A stretch of 64,000 nt of DNA from Avena insularis (Eukaryota; Streptophyta; Magnoliopsida; Poales; Poaceae): assembly GCA_023614405.1 (NCBI GenBank), contig CM042687.1, positions 262,675,480 through 262,739,479 of the forward strand, in the 5' to 3' direction. Positions 11,531-23,158 of this stretch are shown here, piece by piece. Numbering within the stretch: the stretch's first letter is position 1; each line of letters begins with the position of its first letter. The translations under genes were made by a program, and so were the position numbers. The notes beneath the pieces are model-generated. The model did not search any database and was not told the DNA's origin. It saw only the letters and a program-made list of their open reading frames with translations.

Positions 11531-13112
11531 ACTTCCCCAAAGCTCAAACCTTGATTGCCCTCGAGCAAGAAGAAACAAAAGAACTATAAGGAATTCAACG
11601 TTTAAACTTGAAACAACGAGAATAAGAATTCACTTACGGTCGGTAGTCATATGTGCATAACACTTCATTCATTTGCGAGGCTTATCAAAGTTAGAGAGAT
11701 GACAAGAGTACTATACAAGCTTTGGTAAATCAAAATAATCAAAGTAGAGTTTAATATCAATATGAATAACTAGAAGTGTAGCAATCAATCTAATTCTTCT
11801 AGTTAACTCTCAGCTTGCCAAGGAACACTAGGATGTTTAAATAGCATGATTTGAGTAAGAGAGTTTCATGTCCTAAGTAATATAACAATGAAGTGTCTTA
11901 TTTACACCCACATCAATAAATCAAGTCTATCAAAAACACTTATAATCCAATCATTGTCTTTCAAGAAAAATTCGTAGAGTAGTAATGAGACCATGCCAAG
12001 GACTTGTTATGTGGATCTTCAAAGATATCCTTTTATTTTCATTCTTTTCAAGGATTGTTGGATATTTATTTTTGCAAGTGTTTACACAACCTTTGAGAAT
12101 ACCAATACTTTTGCCCATACATTAACACTGATGCCAATCATGTCATCAACTCATAGCCGAAGTCCGGGGTTATACCATAGATTGTTCAAAAGCTAGCGGA
12201 GTTGTTGGCATCCCAAAGGTGTGCATTAGGAACATAAATAGCAGATTTTTCTTTCTTCTTTTTTATGAGCTAGTACCCCAGTTTGATCCATAAGGTTAGC
12301 TTTGGCATGCATCACAATTACCACTAGACTTTATTTCAATCAAAAAATTCCTTTCATGAGTGTCTTCAAGACTATCAAGATGTCTGTGGGATTAAGTATC
12401 TTCAATGGTATACTCTCAAGACAATCATTCATCAAACAAGTCATAAATTTCAGACTTTTTCTTATCGTACTTGTTTGGCATTATTATTTCCAAGGCAAGA
12501 CTCGGTTAGCTAAAAGAACTAGAGCAAGAGCTTCAAGAACTAACCATCATACTAATAAAAAGCTTTACTCTAACTAAGTTAAATTACTCCCACAGGCATA
12601 ATATCTTAGCAAATTGACCAACTAAGATAAATAACTCAATTTTCAAAAGTGGGAGATATAGGACATACCTCTCATAAGAAAATTTATGATTCTCTTCCTT
12701 ATAGGGATGTGTTCCTTCAAAACTCAAACACGATTACTCTCATAATAATATAAAAGCAAAGAGGCAAAGTGCGAATCCGCATTTACAAAAAAAGAAAAAA
12801 CAGAAAAATCTTTTTGTATTTTTGAGGATATGGATTAAAGAATAGAAAAGATCTTGCGACCAAGCAAGGGTTTAAGAAAATAGAAACAAACGAAAAGCAA
12901 ACTAAAAAGCAAAGGAAAAAAGCGAAGTGTTGGAACAAGCCAACATGAGTGTTTCAAAGCTCCCAAGGAGCTATAATACAACCTCATTATTACACAAATA
13001 AATTTGTAAGGGGAACACATCCCCAAACTTAGAATTTTGCCATCCCTTTTGTTGCTCATTGTGGTGGCGGCGGATAATCTCCCATGTTCCATTGGTTGTG
13101 CCAATCATGGAA
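11531..13112 (-). mobile_element. Athila-like Gypsy 3' noncoding region and PPT
   Basis: No open frame of note. On the minus strand the region starts near 13,112, passes an 'aagtttggggatgtg' block typical of sequence after pol in Athila-lineage elements, and ends with 'gaggcaatcaaggtt'-like text and the polypurine tract abutting the LTR at 11,530. The coding part of this body is missing; the junction at ~13,113 with the next element is abrupt. Confidence 0.55.
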
Positions 13113-13799
13113 CTAAGTAGAGAGGCTTGCAGTAGCATCTCGAAGGTGGATGGTGAAGTCGATGGCGCCAAAAAGGAGATGGTTCTCCGATGCAGACGAG
13201 TCGAAGATTGCAGATGGTAGGGTCATCGAGATTGCAACATCAACGCTCCCAGTTCCCACAAACGGCGCCAATTGACATGGTGTGTTCACGTCAATGCCCA
13301 TACCTGATGGACTTGGGTTTAAGGAAGAGGGGTGCACTAGAGATCTCGTTCCATGAATAGACAAGCAATGCGGGACACAATATTTACCCAGGTTCAGTCC
13401 CCCGGAGGGAAAACCCTACTCTTTTTTGTATGCTCTTGATTATCGATGAAACCGAGGATTATAGGGGTGCGCAGATGAGATATGTCGGGTGTGTATGCTA
13501 GGGTTTTGGTCGTCCTTCTCGCTGCTCCCTCCTAGCCTTTATATAGGGAGGCCAGGTCTCAGGATAGGGCCGAGTTGGTTAAAGATTAAGGTTTGCCTTT
13601 CAAACTTTCTATCAAAAGGTTTGCCTTTCAAACATTCTATCTAAAGCTAGCCGTATCCTTTAAGGAACCGTATCCTTCATGGGCCTGGGCCACCCGAATC
13701 CTTCATGGGCTTCACCATCAGGTGGAAATCATCACGTGGGCTCCTGCCGAGCCAAACCAGATAGGCCAATATTGGGTACCGTAGGGCATACCCATGTCA
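13113..13799 (-). mobile_element. Gypsy 5' LTR, PBS and truncated leader
   Basis: The LTR is 527 bp (13,273-13,799) and on the minus strand runs TGACATGGGTATGCCCTACG to CACACCATGTCA. A TATA box lies on - at ~13,539-13,546. Two bases past the LTR end comes a primer site TGGCGCCGTTTGTGGGAA (13,270 downward), and the leader continues to ~13,113, where unrelated Athila-like sequence begins. The LTR is the same family as the 3' LTR at 53,098-53,450, sharing the first ~20 bases and the CACCCCTCTTC..ACCCAAGTCCAT block. Confidence 0.75.
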
Positions 13800-14040
13800 A
13801 TACGTGTGTAGAATTTCTCTTGCACATGCTCAATAATGCTCCAAAGGATCTACGTCAAAACTCATCTTCCTATTTTGGCGAGTGTCGCATGATCACAGCA
13901 ATGTTGCTCACGGTTATGGAAAAGCCTCGATTATAGCATCATCCTTCTACATCTTCAACTAGCACCGGTCTCTCACAGCGATCTCCAAGCCAACCTTCCA
14001 TGGAGATACATCAAGTTCTGAGGGTTCACCGGGTTTATCC
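13800..14040. other. Unassigned spacer
   Basis: Sequence between the Gypsy LTR and the LINE relic. It may be the upstream part of the LINE, but I see no frame I can identify. Confidence 0.4.
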
Positions 14041-14569
14041 TTGCGGGCAGCACCAATGGAGGGAACGTTCAAACCAAACATGGCTCTGGCTAGGATAGTA
14101 TGTCGAAGAAGGACGACCTAGGTGTTATCATCCGTGATCACCTAGGAAAGTCGGTGCTATCTGCATGGAAATCAATACCTTCCTGCATGATTGAGGAAGA
14201 GGCAAAGATGTTGGCTTGCCTGGAGGGCTTAAACCATCTCATTAATCTACGATGCTGGCCAATTATCATAGAGTATGACTGTCTATGGGCAGTTCAATTG
14301 ATTTATGGTACACGAGCATGACTCGACATGAGAGTTTGACCCTCTATCATGAAGCTCTAGAGGTGCTCAAGGTTTATGGAGACATACAAGTTCAGAAGGT
14401 GGATCGCATGAGCAATGTTGCATCACATATGTTTGCACAATTAGGAAAATTAGGTCATGATTCCTTAAGTGGCTCAGCCTCGGCCTGTGTACCGGATCTA
14501 ATCTCATGATTGTAAAACATTTTATGCCTAATTAATAAAGCTCGCACCATTCCTTGTAAAAAAAGAAAT
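14041..14569 (+). pseudogene. 5'-truncated LINE 3' end with RNase H (RVT_3) domain
   Basis: Two overlapping frames, joined by a frameshift near 14,300, give a plant RVT_3-type RNase H domain. The visible pieces are 'GVIIRDHLGKSVLSAW', 'EEEAKMLACLEGL', 'IIEYDCLWAVQLI', then 'VQKVDRMSNVASHMFAQLG' and a C-terminal 'VPDLIS' stop at ~14,508. Conserved E (in EEEAKMLA) and D (in EYDC) are present; the final D..N..AH motif is retained. A short 3' tail with 'aataaag' and an A-rich end (14,557-14,569) follows, as expected for a 5'-truncated non-LTR insertion. A host RNase H-like gene fragment is the alternative. Confidence 0.65.
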
Positions 14570-14977
14570 ATCCAGCATTTGCCAGCCCAAATAGGGCTTC
14601 GATTTCAGGCTAAGCTGTCGCCTTCCCGGTGGCCTAACCCATATTGTAATATGCTCAAGAACAGGTCTGCAACACTTAACGGCCCATTTAACAAGAGCCC
14701 GCCGCGTAGTCTAGTTGGCGCCAGAAAAGGAAAAAAACGCATTCGTTTTCGATGCTCCAAGTCGCTGGCGCGCGCTCACCCGCCCTCCCGCCCTCATTCA
14801 TTCGTTTCCTTTCCCTCCACGTTCACACACCCCAATTCTTCCCTTTCCCTCCCTTCCTCCTTCCCACATCCGCGAACAAAAACCGCCCAGACGCAGACAC
14901 AGAGACTCCAGATATAATCCCAAGAGGAAACCAAAGGAGAAATCGAGATCTACGATTCTAGGGCAGCGTCGCTAGCC
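14570..14977 (+). promoter_or_regulatory. Promoter and 5' UTR of the LisH gene
   Basis: The 408 bases before the ATG become CT-rich (14,790-14,870: repeated 'ccctcc', 'ttccctcc'), as in many TATA-less plant promoters and leaders. No clear TATA box is seen. The transcription start cannot be fixed from sequence alone. Note that the LINE end lies only ~400 bp upstream of the start codon. Confidence 0.45.
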
Positions 14978-17475
14978 ATGGCGCCGCCGAAGCCGACCTC
15001 TCCCCCCAACCCCGCCTCCGCCTCCGCCTCCGCCTCCGCCTCCGACAAGAAGAAGAAGGTGACCCCCACGCAGGTCGCCTTCCTCGTCGAGCGCTACCTC
15101 GCCGACAATGGCTTCGCCGCCGCCCTCGCCGCCTTCCGCTCCGACGCCGCCCACCTCTTCGCCAAGACCAACAGCAAGCTGGCGACCCCCAAGGGCCTCC
15201 TCCCCCTCGCCGACATCCTCCACGACTACATCTCCCTCAAGGAGTCGCGCCTCGCCGTCGACTCCGCTATGCAGGCCATGAGCGCCCTCGTCTCCACCTA
15301 CTACAGTTCCGCCTCGACCGCTCTTGTCGCCGCGCAGCCCTCCTCGCCGCCGCTCGTCCCGCCCTTCTTCGTCGGCCCCACCGCCTCGTCTTCCCCACCG
15401 CACCTGCCCTTGTCCATGCCTCCGCCTCCTACAGGTACCTCCCTGCCTTTCTTCTCCTACTCTGTTCTGTGCAGCCCACCTGTTCGACATTATGCATTCT
15501 ACTCTTACACGATAATTTCGGTTACTTCGATTACACTTGCGCTGTCACAGATGATATTTTCTAGATCCCAATTGTTCATGTTTGCTTGAATCTAATTTAC
15601 CTTACAGGGTCGAATTTGTCTGGCAATGCCCTTACACTTGCAAGCCTGTGATATGTATGGACTGTACAAGCAGACTGTTCTACATTGTAGTTTCTTCCTG
15701 AAAATTATTGTAGCTTCGGAACTGCTTTACTAGTTATATATATGGTGGCACAATCACAGTACTTATATTTTACATAGATCAGTACATGGCTTGTCAATTG
15801 GTTTACAAATTTTCAGAATTGGAGTGTGCATTCTGCATTGGTAAATTTAGGCAGACCAGCTTCATACTGATGCCAATAACTTCTCCCAACACGACAAGGC
15901 AAACACTATGGATTTCCATTTAAAATTCACACTTGTCTTTCTCCTTCAAATGCCTTTTATATGGTTTCACCATTCTAGTCTAGTTCTGTCCTGCTACATG
16001 TATATGATTTTGGTTCTGTCATCCAGGCATTATGCATGAGATTTCACTCTGTTCTCTGGTGCTATCATCGAATTAACACCATCCCTTTTCTGTTCTTCCA
16101 GGCACTGCTGGATATGCTACGCCTATGATACACTACACTCAGTCGTCCTCATCGCTTGTTGTTCAGAGCTCATCAAATACCAACAATGTGTCCACCCCAG
16201 CAGCCAGCTCTTTGCCTACAAAAAAGAGAAAGGCAGCACCTGCAAAGTCTGCAAGACCTACTTCAGCCTCCAAGAGAATATGCGCTGCACCCACAAGCTC
16301 GAACCCAAAAGGTATGTGTTCAGACTAAAATACCTTGCCCATAATTTACTGAAACATTGCAACTATATTGACTTACTATGTTCTACTCCCAGGTAAAAGC
16401 GCAGCCTCCCAAGTGCCAACTGCTCAGCAAAGTTCAGCTGAACATTCAGCGATCGTGAAACTGCCAGTCCAAGGCTCATCTGTTGCAAAGAGCTTATTCG
16501 AACCGGTCCAGCCTCAAGTCAGTTCTTCTTCCTGTACAACTCAACAAAGCAATCCCATTGGAGACGAGCCTGCTTCTTATCAAACACAAAGGCCATCATC
16601 TGTGGATGCAACTGCTCATGCCCAACAGGGGGTTGCTTCCTCTCAGTACTCTATAGTTTCTTCCAAGACTCTAATCGTCAGTCCTATGAAAGGTGGCACC
16701 TACTATTCTGTTGAGAGGAGCTGCCATGTGAGCTCTCCTTTAAAATCATGCACCCAGAGGTCAAAAAGGGAACATGTCAAAGGGAGGTTAGATTTTGACA
16801 GTTCAGATGCAAGGCCAGGTTCAACTGAAAACGTTTGTGAGAAGGCCTCTACCTCTACCTCTGTGGAGAAGCAAGACAACTTTGATATCGATTTCACAAA
16901 CTTTGGTATATTTGATAACGACTTCTCAATTTCTGAATTTCTACAAGACTTTGATCTTGACAATGAAGGCGTCCACTGTGAGAATCCTTCCAGCAATGCG
17001 GAAATTCAAAGGTATGCTATATTTTTCTCATTGGTTGCTTTTGTGTTTTTGTACTTGGTTATAAATGCTAAGATGGTTCTGATGTGTACATCAAATGATT
17101 ACAGACTACAGCCCACTGCAAAGAGTAACAATGTGATGGAAGTTCCAGTTCTTCTAGATTCAGTGAAGCAAATGGAAGCACATCCCACTGAAGATACCAG
17201 TTCACAAGGTAAGAGCAAGCCCTAATAAGATCCTGCAATATTTCGATGTTATTCATAATTTCTTTGTAACAAACCTTCTATGCTTACCTATTTATGCAGG
17301 AGGCTCATCTGTTACTTCTGTCAGAGCTATCACTAAGAGGATAAAGATTGTTAGCCCTGGTATGCTTATACTTGCCTATCGACTATCTGCTTCAAAACTT
17401 GTCTGCACTTTTTAAAACCATCTACTAATATGCTATTTGTATTTGCTTGCAGTGAAGGGCCGCACAGCTTCTTAG
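14978..17475 (+). CDS. LisH domain-containing protein, six coding exons
   Basis: Exons 14,978-15,434, 16,102-16,311, 16,393-17,011, 17,105-17,208, 17,300-17,359 and 17,453-17,475. All introns are GT..AG and the phases join cleanly to 490 codons plus TAG. After an Ala/Ser repeat (residues ~13-22) and a lysine patch comes a LisH motif (about residues 31-62: QVAFLVERYLADNGF..), then a helical segment (LLPLADILHDYISLKESR). A low-complexity Ser/Pro/Gln-rich middle follows with a basic KKRK tract (candidate nuclear signal), SPMKGGTYY and VKGRLDFD motifs, an acidic FDID..FDND..FDLDNE stretch, and a conserved-looking KRIKIVSPVKGR C-terminus. LisH motifs mediate dimerisation. The family has members in other plants, but I do not know a proven function. 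The ATG is chosen because it is the first in the frame and precedes LisH. Exon boundaries are read by eye, with no transcript support. Confidence 0.85.
15014..15043 (+). repeat. (GCCTCC)5 coding microsatellite
   Basis: Five perfect hexamers encode an Ala-Ser run before the LisH motif. Length variation would be in frame. Confidence 0.95.
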
Positions 17476-19591
17476 TGCAGCAAATGGAACTCAACACCAC
17501 CAACAGCAAATGCCCTCTGGATTTGACTACTAACTTAAATGATCTAGATGACTAGATGGCCAGCTAATTCGTTGCACTGTGTTGGATTGGCCAATCGCAC
17601 CGCACCGAGTACTTTCAGCATTGCAAGTACACAAGCATTTCTGATGGCAAGCATGTGCTGTTTTATTCCCTTTTCACATTCACTATTAAGTGTCTTCATG
17701 TATAGCTAAGTTGCACTGAAAGGTTTGAGCCTTGACACTAATTGTATCTGTCACTAGTTTGCTATATTAAATCTGTTGTGATATTTTGCATCCTTTACCT
17801 TAGCTTCTGGTTCTAAAGTGTAAAGTTTCTTGAACGAAGTAGAGCATAAACAGCCTTGTCGATCAACACAAAGGTTATCTTTGAATGCCTATGCAAGTAA
17901 CTAGGGTGATGTAAAAGCATGCATAATCATAGGTGTTTGTTTCTTTTTTTTTTGCGGGTAATAGATGTTTGTTTTGGCTGGACACTGAAAAAAACTTACA
18001 GGTTGTTGCTACTTGGGAAGATCAACACAATTCACCCTGTGGTTTGATTATAGTACACTGAAAATTTGATGAATTTGCTAGTTTTCCTGATTCTTGTCCA
18101 TCTTTTGTAAAGTCCTATCCTACTGCTTATCTAGACCTAGTTTCAGTTTGCATGCCTCCATGGTTTCTCCTTGTATGGTTCCCTATGATGTTCCTCTTGG
18201 CGTTTAAGTTACTGTCTTCATAGAAACCGCTGACTCAACTGAGTGGAACAGAGAGGAAAGTGCAGTTCCTTAGATGAGAATTTTCAACCAAACAAACCTA
18301 AACTACAAAACAGGTGTCAAGATGAAAGCCTATGCGGTGAGGAGAAAATCAAGTATGGAAAAAGTACACCAACTGGTATTGTGATAATTTGTAAGTCCTA
18401 CATATTGATTTCTGTTAAGAGCGAATAGGAAAAAACAGGGGAATAGTACGAGTGGTACCATCTCTGAACCAGCTTCAGAGTCTCATGGGAGCAAGCCGAA
18501 GAAGAAATCTTGGACAAAATAGCTTGGGGATACATCCTAAAGGATCGCATGATCCTTTCTTGATGGCATACTCAAGGTCGAGGATGGAAGAACGGATCAA
18601 TGCGATCCCTTTGGATGCTTCCTCAGGTCACTTATGCATAACGGGGGTGGAGCCTGGAAACTTTGTCCCATGGGAGAATGGAGATGGAAGGTATTTATAG
18701 ACTTGCTCCCTCGTGTGCACACTCTGGCGTGTCTATCATGTGGCCAACTGCTAGTGATCTTGCTGTGAAAATCCCACTCGAGATATTTTCTTTGAACATT
18801 ACAGCTGTAAATGAAAGAAAATTAGCAATACTGGCTTCCTATTTTTACTTTTCTGGCTATTTTATCATGCCAACATACTTCTCTCTCTCTCCCCCATTTG
18901 TTCTTAATTATTTAGATAAGTAATCTCTTCTACATTGAATTGTTTCCTAAGACGGTGTTGATTTCATTCTTGGTCAACAATATGACTAGGTCAGCAAAAC
19001 AAAGAATAGGAATTTTTAAGCCTTCTGCAAGACAAGAACATCTTACCCTCTTTCTCCAAGTAAAAATGCTACCGTGATTGATACTTGATAGGATTCATTT
19101 GTATGCCTGGTGTTGCTTGCTTGATTCTAGCAATCTTTCCACTGAGGCAGGGAAATATTTGGTGGGGAGTACAATCTTCCAGGACAAGGACCTATCTGCT
19201 CTGCTTTGCTACTTTCGTCTTGTACATTCAATTTGGTCGAGGCACTGAAGCCAAATAAACGGCATGATTTGAAGTGAAGGATTCATGGTACACTCGTTCG
19301 ACCCATCAAGAGTGCACATCTCTAAAAGCTATGTTTTCCCTTTACCAGACAATTATGCTTCTTCCTGCCCCACCTTTGTCACCCAACTACATATACTTTA
19401 GCTAGCATGCTTCATCCTACTTTCATCTGCATTAGCTCAAGACCTTTTGAGGCCACCCAGTGTGACTGTGTGAGGGTGTAACAATCGAATCAGCCTTGAA
19501 CAAAATCACATGTGATTAGAGAGAGGAAAGGAATGCTACGCATACTAGTAGTCCCCTTGTGTAGAAACAATATGATACGGGTTATCCTCTA
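17476..19591. other. 3' UTR and intergenic sequence
   Basis: The first ~300 bases are probably the 3' UTR of the LisH gene. The rest holds no convincing gene. Short open stretches at 18,243-18,428 and 18,452-18,700 do not resemble a protein I know, although the second has gene-like composition and could be an exon relic. Confidence 0.5.
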
Positions 19592-20804
19592 AGAGCATCA
19601 CTAGCGGAGCCCCTAAAGGGCAAACCCGTATTCGCAGTTTACATGCCGTGGAAAATCTGTTATGGGCCAGAGTTGCGCCGGATAGAAGCAACACACGTAA
19701 ACACAACCCGTAAAACATGCTCCGCGCGTTCATCGTGTCCACCCGTAAAACAGGGCTTTGGACAGTTTTTTTTTTGCATAATTTTATATACTCAAATATA
19801 CACAAGTCATTCAAGCAATAGTAATAATCAATCAAATAAATAGTTTGAGCATACAAGAATCATCCAAATTATTACAACAATGTTTCAATCAAATTACAAT
19901 AAATAGTTCGAATCACAAGATTAACAAATAACAAATGTTTCATCACACAAATAAATAGTTCATTTCACAAGAAGAACAAGAGTTTCCCATGCCGGATATA
20001 TGCCATTGGCAAGGTAGTATCCCATTGTGTAGTCATTATCCATGACTTTGTAATTGCATGTGGGTGCTTCTCTGGCTGCTAGTTTTGCAAACAGATGGGA
20101 TCTTTGCAACACGTTGATGTCATTTAGTGTCCCCGGCAACCCAAAATAACAATGTCGGGTATGTCGGTACCTTGGCGAAGTAATCTTCGATGAGCTTGGC
20201 GTGGCCGAGGGCGCGGTTCCGATAGATGCAGACGCGGCCCGGCACCGACCCGCGCCGCCGATCCAGCAGCCTCCGGTGGTCGTCGAGGTCCTTGGCGGCG
20301 AGGAGGAGGGCCGTGATCTCCAAGTCGTTGTCCTAGAGCAGTTCGTCGAGGTCGGAATCGTCCGAAGACGACCAATCGAAGAGATCGACCTCCGCGTCGG
20401 AGTTCATCTCCGATTCTGATGGCTCGACAGCGGATTCCGGTGGAGGAACGGTGGGCGGTGGCGCAGTGGAGTCAGGGCCGCCGGGGCGCGCGGGGGAGCT
20501 TGCCAATTTTGGCCTTGGGTGGTGGCGGCAACGGAGAATCTGGTGGTGGCGGAAGCTGCGTGGAATAGGGAAGGGAAGGAGGCAGGTGGGAACTGAAATT
20601 TTCTCCCGTACGCGAGTGAGAGTTTCCCTACAGGTGAACCCCCACTAGTAGAGATAGAGAGGCATTTTTCGGCCGAACCCTTAAATTTTTTTACGGACCA
20701 CGCTGTTTAGGGGTCCTGATATACGCCGTTTTTCGCTCGCAACCCGTAAATTGGCAGTTATTTTTACGGTTTATCCTATTTAGGAGTCCTGCTAGTGATG
20801 CTCT
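19592..20804 (-). mobile_element. Non-autonomous PIF/Harbinger element
   Basis: The ends form imperfect inverted repeats of ~40 bp: AGAGCATCACTAGCGGAGCCCC..CCCGTA on the left and, read inward from the right, AGAGCATCACTAGCAGGACT..ACCGTA. The 1,213-bp body contains an N-terminal transposase relic on the minus strand (20,118-20,407), which assigns it to the Harbinger superfamily. A clean 3-bp target duplication is not visible (taa on the left, tgc on the right), so one flank has mutated or the element is old. Confidence 0.7.
20118..20407 (-). pseudogene. Harbinger transposase N-terminal fragment
   Basis: From an ATG at 20,407 the frame begins MNSDAEVDLFDWSSSDD, meets a stop (TAG at 20,333-20,335), and continues with DRRRGSVPGR..RNRALGHAKLIEDYF..PTYP. 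This is the conserved entry segment of plant PIF/Harbinger transposases (RRRGS..GR..I.RNR..GH..L..DYF...P.YP..LF). The DDE catalytic domain is absent, so the element cannot supply its own transposase. Confidence 0.7.
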
Positions 20805-22628
20805 GCTTGGATGAGTCGAGGGACACCAACAAAAGCAGGTGGTAAATAGGGAGTGTGTCCGAGAGCGGCTTTTCTATGGTGCACTATATAGCGTGCATGA
20901 CCCACTCTCTCATTCATACTTTATGTGACATTGTATCAGCCTACTCTCTCTCCATCCACATTTTTTTATATTTTGAAGCAGATGTTCGATTTGAAAACCA
21001 TTTGAAATTTTGAGTTCCAAGTGAAGAAAGCTTCAAAAAAGCTAATATTTAATATACTTTTGACAATATTTGAAATTCGACTTTGCAAACATGACGAAAC
21101 TTTGAAAACCTTTATGACACTTAGTGAAATTTTATTCTAAAACGGTTTGTTTCACCATGTTTCAAACTTTGTTCATTTTGTGTTTCACCATACTTTAAAC
21201 TTGTGTTAGACACATTCTATACGTTTATGAGATAGTGAACCCTTTTATTTGTTTTATTATAAATCATGATGTTTTATTGTCTTTCATAATTAAGGTTTTT
21301 GAATTTTGTTCATTTTGGGCTTGTTTAAAAAATATCATCGAAAGAAGAACTCAAGTTCAAACATATTGTATTTTGATAATTATTAGGAAATATACAACAT
21401 TTTTTAATTTAGGCTTGAAAATTAAGTGGACTAATGGATGCGAAAGAGAATGAGGTGTACTATATGCATGTACTCCCTCCATTCCAAATTATAAGATGTT
21501 TTAGTCTTCCTTCGAAACGCTTGTGTAGGTTTATAAAAAAATGAGTGAACATACACACTAAAAGGCATCTAGATACATGTGTTTCATAAAAAGGCTAAAT
21601 CATCTTATATTTTAAAACAAAGGGAGTAAAAGATTTCATGTCAATCCAAATCTTATCAAAGCAAACAAGACCATATCAATGGCTCTGTTATGCACGTGAC
21701 ATAGCGTGCATGCTAGAGTTATGTTTCTCAAGGACCCCTTTTGCTTTGTGAGTATCATCCCTCTCATTACCAATGGTGTCAAACTATTTTTTTGCTTTAT
21801 CCATCATAACCATGCATCTTATAGGGACTTCGTTCCATCAAGATATTATATGCTTGAAGCGACGCCTAATGACCACAGATGTTCAAATCTTATTCAAATG
21901 TATTATTTTATTCGGTTAAAATATAAGCCTCATGATGTATGAGCTGATATGAGTAGGAGTTATTAACACAATCTCATGATGCTTAGGAACCATAAGTCAA
22001 TGCTTAATATATATAGGGAGCATCCTGTATTTTTTTTTGCTTTGCTTGGCAACTATTCTATATAAGATACTTATTCATGGTATAATTCGTCTCCTTGTTG
22101 CCAACTTACCATATTAGCTAAGTTTTGGGGGCTTTGCGCACAAAATGATGAGGAATGGATGTGTGATGACTATTCTATTTGGCATCAATGATTTCATCTG
22201 CCACATCTCGACTAATTTGTTATATGGACCATTGTCTTGTACTCATTTAGTGGGCCATGGATAGTGCTACATGTTTGGCAAAGCACAAGAATGCTAAATT
22301 GTGATACGTTATGAATTACAATCTAGGTGTTCTCTTTTGCCATCATGTCCCTTTTCTAGTGTTGCTTCTGTTATCTTTCAGTAGTTTATTGTATAAGTGA
22401 ATATATCCTCAGAAACAACATTAAACCAAGCTTATAGTGTATCATGATTTATCATTGTCACTATTGGTGTTGCTTTTCATCCCCAAAAGAGCCGAGTTAC
22501 ATGAGTCCACCGTTTTGTAAGTAATCCTAGTTGAAAATTTTGTCTCACTAATTCATGTTGGAATTTTTGTCTACTGTAGAACTAGCTAGATTTGCTGAAT
22601 TTTCAATGGGTGGCATAGACATTGTATC
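20805..22628. other. AT-rich intergenic sequence
   Basis: No gene seen. It contains one complete Stowaway MITE (21,473-21,626). Two similar direct repeats, 'ggtgcactatatagcgtgcatg' near 20,878 and 'ggtgtactatatgcatg' near 21,454, have a third related copy, 'acatagcgtgcatg', near 21,698. Confidence 0.5.
21473..21626. mobile_element. Stowaway (Tc1/mariner) MITE
   Basis: 154 bp between TA dinucleotides (21,471-21,472 and 21,627-21,628). The left end CTCCCTCCATTCC and right end ..CAAAGGGAG match Stowaway termini, with inverted 'aaattataagatg' / 'catcttatatttt' just inside. Confidence 0.85.
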
Positions 22629-22868
22629 GCCTCTGTCCCGAATTATATGTCGCATTTAAAAAAAAAAATCATATATACCTAAACAATAAAACATATATAG
22701 ATTCACATGTATTTGACAAATTCACGATAATTAATTCTAGACAAAGAAAGTACTCGCTCCGTCAAAAAAAAAGTGGCTTGGATTAGTCTAGATTCACATA
22801 CATGTAGACATGTTTTAGTGTAGATACATGCGAATCTAAACAAATCTGACTCACTATTTCCAGATAGA
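22629..22868. mobile_element. Degenerate and truncated Stowaway MITEs
   Basis: A left-end-like 'cctctgtcccgaattatatgtcgc' at 22,629 and a second start 'ta/ctcgctccgtc' at 22,751-22,763 are visible. The second has an internal inverted pair ('gtggcttggattagtctagattc' against 'gaatctaaacaaatctgactcac'), but its right terminus is missing immediately before the LTR at 22,880, so it was probably cut by that insertion. Confidence 0.55.
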
Positions 22869-22879
22869 TGCCGTGGTAA

Positions 22880-23158
22880 TGTCGACGAGTACGCCATGGA
22901 GGGGTCCTCATAGAGCGTGTTTAGAGACGTGGAGAAAGACGGAGAGTTGGCGGGTAAGAGGTAACACAGTTTACCCAGGTTTTAGATCCCACGATGGTGG
23001 CATAATCCAACTCCTGCTATAAATCACTATAATGGCAATAAGCCGAGTTATAATGATTGGTTCGCTGTGCGCAATGAGTTGATTGATATGAGTTATGCCC
23101 TAAAGGCTATCAGAGGTTCGGCTTATAAAGGCGCAAGAACCTACGGTTACAGGGAAAG
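22880..23158 (-). mobile_element. Outer Gypsy 3' LTR, downstream half
   Basis: On the minus strand this is the R/U5 end of an LTR that starts at 37,522. It contains the 'tttacccaggttttagatcc' block also seen in the LTR at 13,273-13,799 and ends GTCGACA at 22,880. A ~14-kb insertion (23,159-37,272) separates the two halves. Sequence on the two sides reads through sensibly once the insertion and a short duplication (gaaag / aaaag) are ignored. Confidence 0.65.

Noticed and set aside
14718..14726. TTGGCGCC as an E2F site in the LisH promoter
   Set aside because: It does not fully fit the plant E2F consensus, and one isolated match is expected by chance.
14972..15490. 172-codon Gly/Glu-rich frame on - over LisH exon 1
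   Set aside because: Antisense shadow of a GC-rich exon with a hexamer repeat; the sense frame has a LisH motif and consistent splicing.
18452..18923. Possible second gene downstream of LisH
   Set aside because: Gene-like composition but several stops, no splice structure that joins it, and no known motif; left as intergenic.
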